From the NCBI RefSeq assembly GCF_900094595.1, contig NZ_FMAD01000014.1, forward strand, positions 1-64,000: 64,000 nt of DNA. The letters are read 5' to 3'. Of this stretch, positions 43,585 to 51,386 are shown piece after piece. Under the pieces are notes generated by a model. It searched no databases. It was not told the origin of the DNA and saw only the letters and a program-made list of their open reading frames with translations. The translations under genes and the position numbers were made by a program. The number at the start of each line of letters is the position of its first letter. Position 1 is the first letter of the stretch. The stretch comes from Cupriavidus alkaliphilus. Lineage in GTDB: Bacteria > Pseudomonadota > Gammaproteobacteria > Burkholderiales > Burkholderiaceae.

Positions 43585-43748
43585 CGGGTGACTATAGCCG
43601 AACCTGGGGGCCGCGCCATCGTGCCGATTTCGTAACAGCGCTGGCTAACTTATTGCGCCGCCTTTACCGTAGACAGGACGGGCACCGCACGAAGCGTGCG
43701 CGCCAGCGCCAGCGGGCGCACCCGGTCTTTGCAAGGAGGGCTCTCACG

Positions 43749-44000
43749 ATGGCGATCCGTTCGCTAGCCTCGCACAGCACATCTCAGTTACGCCGCCTGG
43801 TCGGACAGATGCAGGCGGAAGTCGACGCACTCGAAAACCTTTCCACGCCCGATGCCGATGCGCAAAGCCGCCTGGGCTATGCCACCGGCCGCCTGCGCGA
43901 CGGTATCGAAGCGGTCGAGGATGCCCTGCAGTCACTGCGCGCGCTGCAACAGGTACGCCCGTCGGCGATGAAGGCCAGGCGGCCTGCGCGGGTGGCCTAG
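43749..44000 (+). CDS. Small hypothetical helical protein
   Basis: An 83-residue protein, strongly supported by AAGGAGGG at ideal spacing before the ATG at 43749. It is predicted to be almost all helix with heptad-like spacing (LRRLVGQMQAEVDALENL; GRLRDGIEAVEDALQSLRAL) and a basic C-terminus (KARRPARVA). Possibly a small coiled-coil or nucleoid-type protein; no family recognised. It is divergent from the CDF gene and converges with the racemase-like gene. Confidence 0.65.
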   Translation: MAIRSLASHSTSQLRRLVGQMQAEVDALENLSTPDADAQSRLGYATGRLRDGIEAVEDALQSLRALQQVRPSAMKARRPARVA

Positions 44001-44017
44001 CCCACACCTCAGGTCGC

Positions 44018-44731
44018 TCAAGCGCCTGCCGCGGCCGCAGCCGGCGAATCCGCCGGCCCCTGGCGAGGCGCCAGCCCCAGGGCGCGGGCCAGCGCTTCGC
44101 ACGCGGCCGGGATGGGCCCGATCACGGGTACCGCGAAGCGCTGTTCCAGCGCCCGCGCGGCCTCGCCCAGCGGCCCGCCGCCGATGATCACGGCCTGCGC
44201 GCCATCGTCAATGCACGCCTGCACCGCGCCTGCGAGCCGTTCCTCCTGTTGCTGCGGGGCGCTGCCCAGCGCGCGGGGGTCGCCATCGGTGAAGCGCGCA
44301 CCGGTAAACCAGGCCTCCAGCCCGTGCCGGCGCACGCCCGACGCGATCGACACCGCCAGCCGCGGCGTGGTGGTGGCGATGCCGAAGCGCCGCTTGCCCG
44401 CCGCGGCGGCGCGCATCGCCGCCTCGCCGATGCCCACCACCGGCACTGCCAGTTGCGCGCGCAGGGCTTCCAAGCCCGGATCCCCGAAGGCGCCCACGAT
44501 CACGCCCCCGGCAAGGCCGGCCAGGCGCACCATGTCCGCGTCATTGACCGCGTCGGCGGCCACCGCCAGATCGCCATCGTCGACGATCATCGGCGCGCCG
44601 CGCGTCGCCGTCGCGCCGACCACGGCCGGCGGCGCGGCCAGGCGCTGCGCCAGCCAGGCGCGGGCGATGCCGACCATCATCTGCGTGGTGGCGCTGGAAG
44701 TATTCGGGTTGATCAGCAGGATATGGCTCAT
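44018..44731 (-). CDS. Asp/Glu/hydantoin racemase-like protein lacking both catalytic cysteines
   Basis: A 237-residue protein of the aspartate/glutamate/hydantoin racemase superfamily: ILLINPNTSSATTQMM at the N-terminus, VGAFGDPGLEALRAQL and AVIIGGGPLGEAARAL in the two half-domains, VPVIGPIPAACEALA near the end. In active racemases a cysteine precedes F-G-D-P-G and another lies in the second motif; here they are Ala and Gly. Either chemistry differs or it is a binding or lyase-type protein. It follows the MFS gene by 14 bases on the same strand and likely shares its substrate. Confidence 0.8.
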   Translation of the reverse strand: MSHILLINPNTSSATTQMMVGIARAWLAQRLAAPPAVVGATATRGAPMIVDDGDLAVAADAVNDADMVRLAGLAGGVIVGAFGDPGLEALRAQLAVPVVGIGEAAMRAAAAGKRRFGIATTTPRLAVSIASGVRRHGLEAWFTGARFTDGDPRALGSAPQQQEERLAGAVQACIDDGAQAVIIGGGPLGEAARALEQRFAVPVIGPIPAACEALARALGLAPRQGPADSPAAAAAGA

Positions 44732-44745
44732 TCACGTCTCGGGAT

Positions 44746-46194
44746 TCAGGAACGCTGGCCGGCGGCGGGCTGGCCGGCCGGATGCCGCGGTGCGTCGCCG
44801 GGCTCGTCGTCGGCGCCGTCCAGCGCCCGGCCAAAGGTCTCGGGGGCGAACTGCAGCACCAGCGCGAACACCGCGTACATGCCGGCCATCATCCCGAACA
44901 TGCCGCCGATGCCGTACTGGTCGAACACGCGGCCGGCGATCAGCGGCATGGCCGCGCCGGCCATGGTGCCGAGCGCCAGGATGAAGGCGGTGCCGAAGGC
45001 GCGCACGCGGGTCGGATACAGCTCCGGCGCGTAGATCCAGATCGAGGTGTTCAGCAGCAGCACGCAGAACTGGAAGGCCGCGCCGAACACCAGGACCAGC
45101 GCCGCGGAGCTGGACAGGAAGCCGAAGCACAGGCCGATCACGCACGCCAGCAGCGCGCCCAATGTGAGCACACGCTTGCGCGGGCAGCGGTAGCCGAAAT
45201 ACGAGGCCGCCACCGCACCCAGCAGGCTGCCGGATTGCATCACGATGGTGAAGGCAAAGCTCTTGGTCAGCGTATAGCCCTGCGCCATCAGGATCGTCGG
45301 CATCAGCGTCAGCACCGAAATCTGCGCGCCGTAGGTCATGCATACGGCAATCCCCACCGCGATCGTGCGGCGTGCCAGGCGGCCGGTGAAGACTTCGCTC
45401 AGACGGACCTTTTCCGGCTGGATATCGCCCTCGCGCGCGGCACTCAGGTATTCCGTCGACTGCGCCGTGCGCCGCGACAGCTTGCCCGAGGCGAGGATGT
45501 TGAGCACGTGGTTGGCCTCGGCGACGCGCCCCTTCGACAGCAAAAAGCGCGGCGTCTCCGGGATAAAGCGCCGGTACAGCAGCACGAAAAATGCCGGCAG
45601 CACCAGGCAGCCGAACAGCCAGCGCCAGCTATCCGGGCCGGGGAACAGGGCAAACACCGCCAGCCCGAAGGCCGGCGCCAGCATATTGCCCAACCCGCCG
45701 CCCGCCACGTTGATGGCCCCGACCGCCACGCCGCGGAAACGCGACGAGCAGAACTCGGCCAGCATGGTCACCGCGATCGAGATCTCGCCACCCAGCCCGA
45801 AGCCCACAATGAAACGCCCCGCGGCCAGCACCGCGTAATTCGGCGCCAGCGCGCAGACCAGCGCACCCAGCGTGAACAGCATCAGGTTGATGCTCAGCAT
45901 CGCGCGGCGCCCATACCGGTCCGCGATATAGCCGGAACCCAGCCGGCCCAGCGCCGCCGCGCCGAAGGTCAGGGTGTTGAGAAAGCCGATTTCCGCCGCC
46001 GACACGCCCCAGTGTTCCCGCAGCAGCGGCCCCACCAGGCCCACGGCATTTTGCTCGAACACGTCGAACAGCACGCCGAACAAAATCAGCGCCAGGATTT
46101 TCTTGTGCGACGGGGTGACGCCGATCCCGTCCAGCGCCTGCTCAAGTTGCTGCAGCCGCGGCTGCGTCGAGGAAACGATGACTTTCGCACCCAT
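44746..46194 (-). CDS. MFS metabolite transporter
   Basis: A 482-residue, 12-helix MFS permease of the sugar/organic-acid:H+ symporter class: GSGYIADRYGRRAMLSINL (motif A), RFIVGFGLGGEISIAVTMLAEFC, then a large central loop with RRFIPETPRFLLSKGR, and YAPELYPTRVRAFGTAF in the second half. The substrate is unknown; the racemase-like gene directly downstream suggests an amino-acid- or hydantoin-like compound. The promoter region contains a TGAAAA-N4-TTTTCA inverted repeat and the RpiR regulator gene lies upstream on the same strand. Confidence 0.87.
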   Translation of the reverse strand: MGAKVIVSSTQPRLQQLEQALDGIGVTPSHKKILALILFGVLFDVFEQNAVGLVGPLLREHWGVSAAEIGFLNTLTFGAAALGRLGSGYIADRYGRRAMLSINLMLFTLGALVCALAPNYAVLAAGRFIVGFGLGGEISIAVTMLAEFCSSRFRGVAVGAINVAGGGLGNMLAPAFGLAVFALFPGPDSWRWLFGCLVLPAFFVLLYRRFIPETPRFLLSKGRVAEANHVLNILASGKLSRRTAQSTEYLSAAREGDIQPEKVRLSEVFTGRLARRTIAVGIAVCMTYGAQISVLTLMPTILMAQGYTLTKSFAFTIVMQSGSLLGAVAASYFGYRCPRKRVLTLGALLACVIGLCFGFLSSSAALVLVFGAAFQFCVLLLNTSIWIYAPELYPTRVRAFGTAFILALGTMAGAAMPLIAGRVFDQYGIGGMFGMMAGMYAVFALVLQFAPETFGRALDGADDEPGDAPRHPAGQPAAGQRS

Positions 46195-46287
46195 GCCTTG
46201 CCTCCATGCGCACGCCGGCGCTTTTTTAAAGGCCGGGACTCAGCCGCTCCCGACGTAATGTTTTGTTTTTTTCATATGATAAATATT

Positions 46288-46303
46288 TGAAAAGAATTTT
46301 TCA
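46288..46303. promoter_or_regulatory. RpiR-type operator candidate before the MFS gene
   Basis: TGAAAA-GAAT-TTTTCA, a perfect 6-4-6 inverted repeat in an A/T-rich patch ~95 bases before the MFS start. TTTTTTCATATGA about 15 bases away repeats the half site. RpiR/HexR-like regulators often bind TGAAA-N4/5-TTTCA-like sites, and such a gene is adjacent. Confidence 0.6.
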
Positions 46304-46425
46304 TACGGGTTTATACCGACGCGTGCCGGGTGCGTGTCGGCTGCGTGGGGATTTAAGGCTGCCGGCAACGCAGCGGAACGTGGGAAATGGGGTTGCATCC
46401 CGCCGCAGGCGGCGGGTGGTGACGC

Positions 46426-47277
46426 TCAGAGTTCGTCGAGCGCGTCGTGGAAGGCCTCGACCAGCCCCAGATGCCGCCGGCCCGGCGTACCGGCCAGTTC
46501 CATCACCTGGGTGACGATCAGGTGGCACAGGCCGATCACGGCGGCATGGTTGTCCAGCACGCCAGGAGCCTGAACATCGCAGCGCAGCACCCACCGGGCT
46601 GGCACCTTGGTCGCCGCGCCCTGCTCCGTAACGTAGAGCAGCCTGGGACACGCCTTTGCCGCCTGGGCCACGACCGACGGCAGTTCGCGCACGCGCCGGC
46701 GCAAGGCCAGCACGATCACCACGTCGTCTTCGGTCATGCCGGCGAGATGTTCGCCCATGGTCTCGCCGGCGCCGGGCACCGCCTGTGCGCTCGGCACGAT
46801 CTGCAACAGTTGCCAGCGCAGGTACAGGGCCAGCGGCTGGCTCGAGCGAAAGCCGACGATCCACACCTTGCGCGCGTTGAGGATGGCCTCGGCGATTTCC
46901 CGCAACTGCGCCTCGGACAGGCGCCGGTATGTGGCGCCGAGGTTGGCCAGCCCCTGCTGCAGATGCGCGCCGAGCGAGCCGGTATCGGCCGCGCCGGGCC
47001 CGCTTTCGGTGCCGGCCAGCAGCAGCGGCGAGCCTGCGCTTTTCTCCGAGCGCACATGTTTGCGCGCGTCGTCATACGAGGCATAGCCCATGCGCCGCAC
47101 GAAGCGCGTCACGGTGGCATTCGACACATTGGCCAGCCCGGCCAGTTCCGACGCGGTATAGCCGGCGAGATCGCCGGGGAAATCCAGCGCGAACTCCGCC
47201 AGCCTGCGCTCCGAAGGCGACAACTGGTCCAGCTGTTCGCGGATGCGTCCGACGAACGATTTCCTGGTGGCTTGCAT
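46426..47277 (-). CDS. RpiR/MurR-family transcriptional regulator
   Basis: A 283-residue regulator with an N-terminal HTH_6 domain (LSPSERRLAEFALDFPGDLAGYTASELAGLANVSNATVTRFVRRMGY, residues ~19-64) and a C-terminal SIS sugar-phosphate-binding domain (KVWIVGFRSSQPLALYLRWQL, DDVVIVLALRRRVREL). It probably controls the adjacent MFS and racemase-like genes through the inverted repeat at 46288. Members usually sense phosphosugars or amino-acid-derived ligands. The region upstream (47278 on) is GC-rich. Confidence 0.9.
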   Translation of the reverse strand: MQATRKSFVGRIREQLDQLSPSERRLAEFALDFPGDLAGYTASELAGLANVSNATVTRFVRRMGYASYDDARKHVRSEKSAGSPLLLAGTESGPGAADTGSLGAHLQQGLANLGATYRRLSEAQLREIAEAILNARKVWIVGFRSSQPLALYLRWQLLQIVPSAQAVPGAGETMGEHLAGMTEDDVVIVLALRRRVRELPSVVAQAAKACPRLLYVTEQGAATKVPARWVLRCDVQAPGVLDNHAAVIGLCHLIVTQVMELAGTPGRRHLGLVEAFHDALDEL

Positions 47278-47888
47278 GGGACGAGGCGGCTTTGGTGCGC
47301 ACGGTCGGTCGACTGAGCCCGGCGCGCGCGCGGGGCTCCAAGGGGCTCAACGATAACGTATGGCGCCGCGCGATGCGAGCCGCAGGCGCAGGCCTGCCTG
47401 ACCCGTCGCGCGTGGCGCTTAACGCTGCGCGCCGCTGGCATTCATGTGGGATTCAGGTGGCATTAACCCGTCGCGGCGCTGGCGTTGCGCCGGCATTAAA
47501 TGCCCGTCCTGGCCTGGCCCGAGCCAGCGCAATTACCGGATTCTTTAGCCGCGAAAATCGCGCGCGATGATATTGGCGCGTACGGAAGGCTGTCCACAAA
47601 TCGAACAAATCCTTACATGTGATCCACAGGCGAGTAATCGTTACGTCGCAACCACGCACTGCAATAGTGCACAGGTGCCCCGCCCGAAAATCACACGTAA
47701 CCCATTGTTACCGCTCTGTACGGTGTCGGACGCGTACCCCTAGTATCGCCGCTGCCGGGTTTTCCAAGGGGTTAACCCGATCCGCTTTTTATGCCACTGC
47801 AATTCGTCGCGCACACTGCAAACCGGCACAAGAACGGGCGTGGTGATGTTTATTCACTTTCATCTTTTATCCATTTACTTAAAAATCA
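47278..47888. other. Long intergenic region before the lipoprotein gene
   Basis: About 610 bases without a convincing frame. It holds small inverted repeats: GCACT-GCAAT-AGTGC (47656-47670) and GTAAC-CCATT-GTTAC (47697-47711). There is a TAGTAT -10 candidate at 47741, and an A/T-rich stretch directly before the ATG at 47889. GTGATCCACA and CTGTCCACA words (47585-47630) resemble DnaA boxes loosely. The long leader suggests regulated expression of the lipoprotein; no named element recognised. Confidence 0.4.
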
Positions 47889-49913
47889 ATGACTGGGAAA
47901 AATCTACCTCGCGATAACCCATCCGACCTGCGCAGAGCGCGCAATTCTTACATTCTCCCGAGCCTGAACTTCCTGGCTGCTGCCTGCGCCGCTGTGGTGC
48001 TTACGGCATGCGGCGGCGGCGGCGAGGGAAGCGATTCCACCACCTCCGGTAGCACCTCCTCCAGCGAAGCTTCGCGCAGCCCGACCACTCCGGCCGAATC
48101 CACCCAGGTTGCCGACGAGATTTTCGACGGCTCCGGTAATCTGAATGCCGACGAATATGTCGCCATTGCCTCGGATTACACCAGCGAAAAAGCCATGGCT
48201 TATCGCTTCGGCGCGAGTAATACGGCCGCCGCAGCAGTTGGTACTGTCTGGAAACCCGAGGACAAGACCTTTTACCCGCACGGTAATACCTGCTTCCAGC
48301 AGGAATACCCGGGCGCCCAGATGGATACCAGCACCAACGTCATTTATCAGCTGGGTGACATCGACTGCGCCCGTAACGACTACGGCAGCAACATGGGCGA
48401 CGTGATTTACCGTTCGGACGTCGCTTCGGACTCCGCCGTCACGCCGCTGCTGACGCTCGCGCTGAGCGCCGGCACCATTGCCGAAAAGCCGCAAACCCCG
48501 TGGTTCTGGGGCCATACCACCACCAATCCGCTGCTGAAGGACCACGTCGCGGCCAACGGTGGTGCGATGCCCACGCAGCCTATCGCCATGGGCCGCTGCA
48601 GCGAGCACGATTGCGCACAATCGCTGGTGGCTTTCCAGAACGGCCTGATTGCCTCGGTCGGCATGAATACGGCCTCGCACTCGGCATCGGTGAAGCTGCC
48701 CGAGGGCAAGGTGCCCACGGCAATCGCGATCACGTCGAATTCCGAGTTTGCGCTGGTCACCATCTGGGACACCAAGAACCTGAAGGGCCAGGTGGCGGTG
48801 ATTGCGCTGGGCAGCCTCGCCGACGGCAGCAAGGTGGGCGGTCCGTATGACTCGAGCGATATGTCGTGGCACGGCCTGTATCCGGGCCTGCGCAACATGT
48901 CGAACTTCGTCTTCATGAAGCTGCTGGGCTTCGTTGACCTGCCGGACATGAAGGCGCCGACGGACATTTCCGCCGTGACCGACTTCAGCACCATGCAGGA
49001 CAACACCACCCAGGGCTGGCTGCGTGACCCGGTGGGAGACCGCGGCGCGAGCCTGGGCCTGCCGGCAGCGACGCCTGGCCTGAGCGAAGCCAACCAGAAG
49101 AGCTTTGCCGCGGGTGGCGTCAACGCCAACCTGATCTCCCGCTCCGGCGTTGCCGCGGTGATCTCGAAGTCGGAAAAGAAGGTGGTGTTCCTGGACCTGA
49201 AGCCGCTGTTCGACAAGGTCATCAATACCTACTTCGAAGGCAGCTTCAACGACCTGCAGAACACGCTGAACAATACCGGCCTGGAAGACTCGCAGTGGCC
49301 GCAGACGTTCTCGGTGGACAACTACGCCCCGACCATCGTCAAGACCATGAACCTGGCCGAGAAGCCGACCGCGGTGAAGCTCTCGCTGCTGGCCAACCCG
49401 GGCCAGGCCTGGGTGGCGACGGAAGACGGCGTGATCCACGCCATCTCGGTGGCTGGCGTGCAGTCCGGTACCAACCTCGATCCGGAACTGATCAAGGAAG
49501 TGACCACCCTGCAAGTGGGCAAGAACCCGACCAGCATGATCCACCAGGTGAATCGCGAGAGCTTCGGCAGCTCGAACACCAAGCTGTGGGTGGTGTCGCG
49601 CGGCGAGCAGAAGGTCCAGCTGGTCGACATGGCAACGCTGACGGTCGAAAAGACGCTGCAGGATTCGCGCATCGTCGACCCGATCACGGTGTCTGAAAGC
49701 CAGCAAAGCCCGCTGCTGACCAGCGTGATCTCGCTGACCGACTATTCCGGCAAGCAGGTGCTGAACTATCGCTACGCACCGATCAACCTCCAGGGTGCCA
49801 ACACCCCGCTGTATATCGGCGTGGGCCAGTCGGGCAATGAAGAGTTCGAGTTCGGCGGTTCCTATGCGGTGGCCGGCAAGCCGTTCAACTTCACCCAGAG
49901 CAATGTACCCTGA
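47889..49913 (+). CDS. Large lipoprotein, YVTN-like beta-propeller
   Basis: A 674-residue predicted lipoprotein. A long basic leader, a hydrophobic stretch and the lipobox LTA|C (Cys ~41) are followed by GGGGEGSDSTTSGSTSSSE, a Gly/Ser linker. The body has repeated beta-propeller-like strands (PTAIAITSNSEFALVTIWDTKNLKGQVAVIALGS; NPTSMIHQVNRESFGSSNTKLWVVSRGEQKVQLVDMATLTVEKTL), as in YVTN-type proteins. Function unknown; surface or periplasmic binding is possible. The ATG at 47889 lacks a clear ribosome site. A good terminator follows. Confidence 0.75.
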   Translation: MTGKNLPRDNPSDLRRARNSYILPSLNFLAAACAAVVLTACGGGGEGSDSTTSGSTSSSEASRSPTTPAESTQVADEIFDGSGNLNADEYVAIASDYTSEKAMAYRFGASNTAAAAVGTVWKPEDKTFYPHGNTCFQQEYPGAQMDTSTNVIYQLGDIDCARNDYGSNMGDVIYRSDVASDSAVTPLLTLALSAGTIAEKPQTPWFWGHTTTNPLLKDHVAANGGAMPTQPIAMGRCSEHDCAQSLVAFQNGLIASVGMNTASHSASVKLPEGKVPTAIAITSNSEFALVTIWDTKNLKGQVAVIALGSLADGSKVGGPYDSSDMSWHGLYPGLRNMSNFVFMKLLGFVDLPDMKAPTDISAVTDFSTMQDNTTQGWLRDPVGDRGASLGLPAATPGLSEANQKSFAAGGVNANLISRSGVAAVISKSEKKVVFLDLKPLFDKVINTYFEGSFNDLQNTLNNTGLEDSQWPQTFSVDNYAPTIVKTMNLAEKPTAVKLSLLANPGQAWVATEDGVIHAISVAGVQSGTNLDPELIKEVTTLQVGKNPTSMIHQVNRESFGSSNTKLWVVSRGEQKVQLVDMATLTVEKTLQDSRIVDPITVSESQQSPLLTSVISLTDYSGKQVLNYRYAPINLQGANTPLYIGVGQSGNEEFEFGGSYAVAGKPFNFTQSNVP

Positions 49914-49982
49914 GCGCCATGTCAGCCTGAAGCGCGCCGGTTGATTCCGGCAAGCTTCTCTCCCTGATATCGCTTGTCAGAG

Positions 49983-50011
49983 GCCCGCACGGTTCGCCGT
50001 GCGGGCTTTTT
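49983..50011 (+). terminator. Rho-independent terminator after the lipoprotein gene
   Basis: GCCCGCACGG, loop TTCG, CCGTGCGGGC and five T residues: a perfect 10-bp stem with a stable UUCG tetraloop, about 70 bases after the stop. Confidence 0.93.
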
Positions 50012-50115
50012 CCATTGTGCAGACGCCGGCCGCGCCGTGACGCCGCGTGCGCTGGAGCACAGATATCCTGCCCGGGGACATGACAACCTCGCCATATGCG
50101 CAAGGAGCCAGTCCC

Positions 50116-51147
50116 ATGCCGAATCCGTCCACCCACGACCTGAACGCCCGCGGCATCGGCGCCACCATCAGCCTGGTCGCGCCCGGCGAAGGTGGCGTCA
50201 GGGACTATGCCGCGACGCTCAACGGGCTGCTGCAGGGACATCTGGTCGAAGCAACGCCCGACCTGCCGGTGGCCGCGCTGGCCGGCGCCGACGTGATCCT
50301 CCATTACGTCGGCTACGGCTACGCCCGGCGCGGCACGCCGCTGTGGCTGCTGCGGCGCCTGCGCGAGGCCCGGCCGCACATGCGCCGCCTCGGCATCTTC
50401 TTCCACGAACTGTATGCCGACGGCGCGCCATGGCGCTCGGCGTTCTGGCTCTCCCCGGTGCAGCGATACATTGCCGCCGAACTGGCATCGCTGGCCGATT
50501 TCTGGGTGACCAACCGCGAGGGTTCGGCGCGCTGGCTCAACGCCCACGCGCCGGCGCGGCCGCACCGGGTGCTGCCGGTGTTCTCCAACCTGGGCGAAAG
50601 CGGCGCCCAGCAGCAGGACCGGCAGGCTGCGGTGGTGGTGCTCGGGGGCTCCGCGCTGCGCGCCCAGACTTACCAGGAGGCGGGCGAGGCCCTGTTCGAC
50701 TGGATCGGCCGTGCCGGCTTCACGCTGCATGACGTCGGCCCACCCCTGGGCGATAGCGGCCTCGCCACCCGCATTGCCCGGCGCGGCGCGGTGGTGCACG
50801 GCCGCGTCGAAGCCGCCGAAGCCGCGCGGCTGCTGTCAGTGTCGACCTACGGCGTGCTGGCCTACCCCGTCGACTATGCGGCCAAGAGCGGGGTCTTCGC
50901 CGCGTACTGCGCCCACGCGCTCTGCCCCGTGCTGCTGTCCCGCCACGGCGGCGTGCACGATGGCATCACGCCCGCCCACTACCTGCCTTCGATCGAGGCC
51001 ATGACGCCGGACCTGGACGCCGCCTGGCGCATCGGCCGGGCCGCCAACGCCTGGTATGCGCCGCACGCGCTGCGGCATCACGAGGCGGGATTCAGGGAGT
51101 TGCTGGGGCTGGAAACGCTGCCGGTGCAGGTCGCTGCGGCGTTGTGA
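50116..51147 (+). CDS. Glycosyltransferase-like protein (GT-B fold suspected)
   Basis: A 343-residue soluble protein with features of GT-B glycosyltransferases: an N-terminal Rossmann-like strand (GATISLVAPGEGGVRDYAATL), FFHELYADGAPWRSAFWLSPVQRYIAAEL, DFWVTNREGSARWLNAH, and a C-terminal domain starting AAVVVLGGSALRAQTYQEAGE with VVHGRVEAAEAARLLSVSTYGVLAYP. Donor and acceptor are unknown and no other polysaccharide genes are near. The ATG at 50116 has AAGGAG eight bases upstream; an ATG at 50080 is less likely. Confidence 0.65.
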   Translation: MPNPSTHDLNARGIGATISLVAPGEGGVRDYAATLNGLLQGHLVEATPDLPVAALAGADVILHYVGYGYARRGTPLWLLRRLREARPHMRRLGIFFHELYADGAPWRSAFWLSPVQRYIAAELASLADFWVTNREGSARWLNAHAPARPHRVLPVFSNLGESGAQQQDRQAAVVVLGGSALRAQTYQEAGEALFDWIGRAGFTLHDVGPPLGDSGLATRIARRGAVVHGRVEAAEAARLLSVSTYGVLAYPVDYAAKSGVFAAYCAHALCPVLLSRHGGVHDGITPAHYLPSIEAMTPDLDAAWRIGRAANAWYAPHALRHHEAGFRELLGLETLPVQVAAAL

Positions 51148-51171
51148 GGGGGCGGCGGGAACGCCGCCAAC

Positions 51172-51203
51172 AAAAAACCCCGGCAGCCTGGCGGCTCCGG
51201 GGT
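51172..51203 (-). terminator. Rho-independent terminator of the tRNA-Ala transcript
   Basis: On the minus strand ACCCCGG...CCGGGGT with an additional inner pairing is followed by six T residues. It lies 35 bases past the 3' end of the tRNA gene. Confidence 0.8.
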
Positions 51204-51237
51204 ATTCGGCGCGTATTGCGGATACTGGCAAGAATTC

Positions 51238-51313
51238 TGGTGGACCGAAGGAGGATCGAACTCCCGACCTCTGCATTGCGAACGCAGCGCTCTCCCAGCT
51301 GAGCTATCGGCCC
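51238..51313 (-). tRNA. tRNA-Ala (anticodon CGC)
   Basis: A 76-base tRNA on the minus strand. The acceptor stem pairs GGGCCGA with TCGGTCC and the encoded CCA is present. The D-arm contains AGCTCAGCTGGGAGAGC, the anticodon stem-loop CTGCG-TTCGCAA-TGCAG gives anticodon CGC (reads GCG), and the T-arm contains GTTCGATC. A GCG-reading tRNA fits the high GC. It lies downstream of soxB in the same direction but has its own promoter and terminator. Confidence 0.95.
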
Positions 51314-51323
51314 GTCGCGGAGG

Positions 51324-51353
51324 ATTGTAGCGTACTTGGGCGGCGCGCTTCAA
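51324..51353 (-). promoter_or_regulatory. tRNA-Ala promoter
   Basis: On the minus strand TTGAAG (51353-51348), an 18-base spacer and TACAAT (51329-51324) place the start near 51317, just before the tRNA. A GC-rich discriminator follows, as in stable-RNA promoters. Both hexamers lie within an 11-bp inverted repeat (GCGGAGGATTG 51317-51327; CAATCCTCCGC 51351-51361). Confidence 0.75.
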
Positions 51354-51386
51354 TCCTCCGCGTCCCCATGCGTGCCGTTGGCCACA

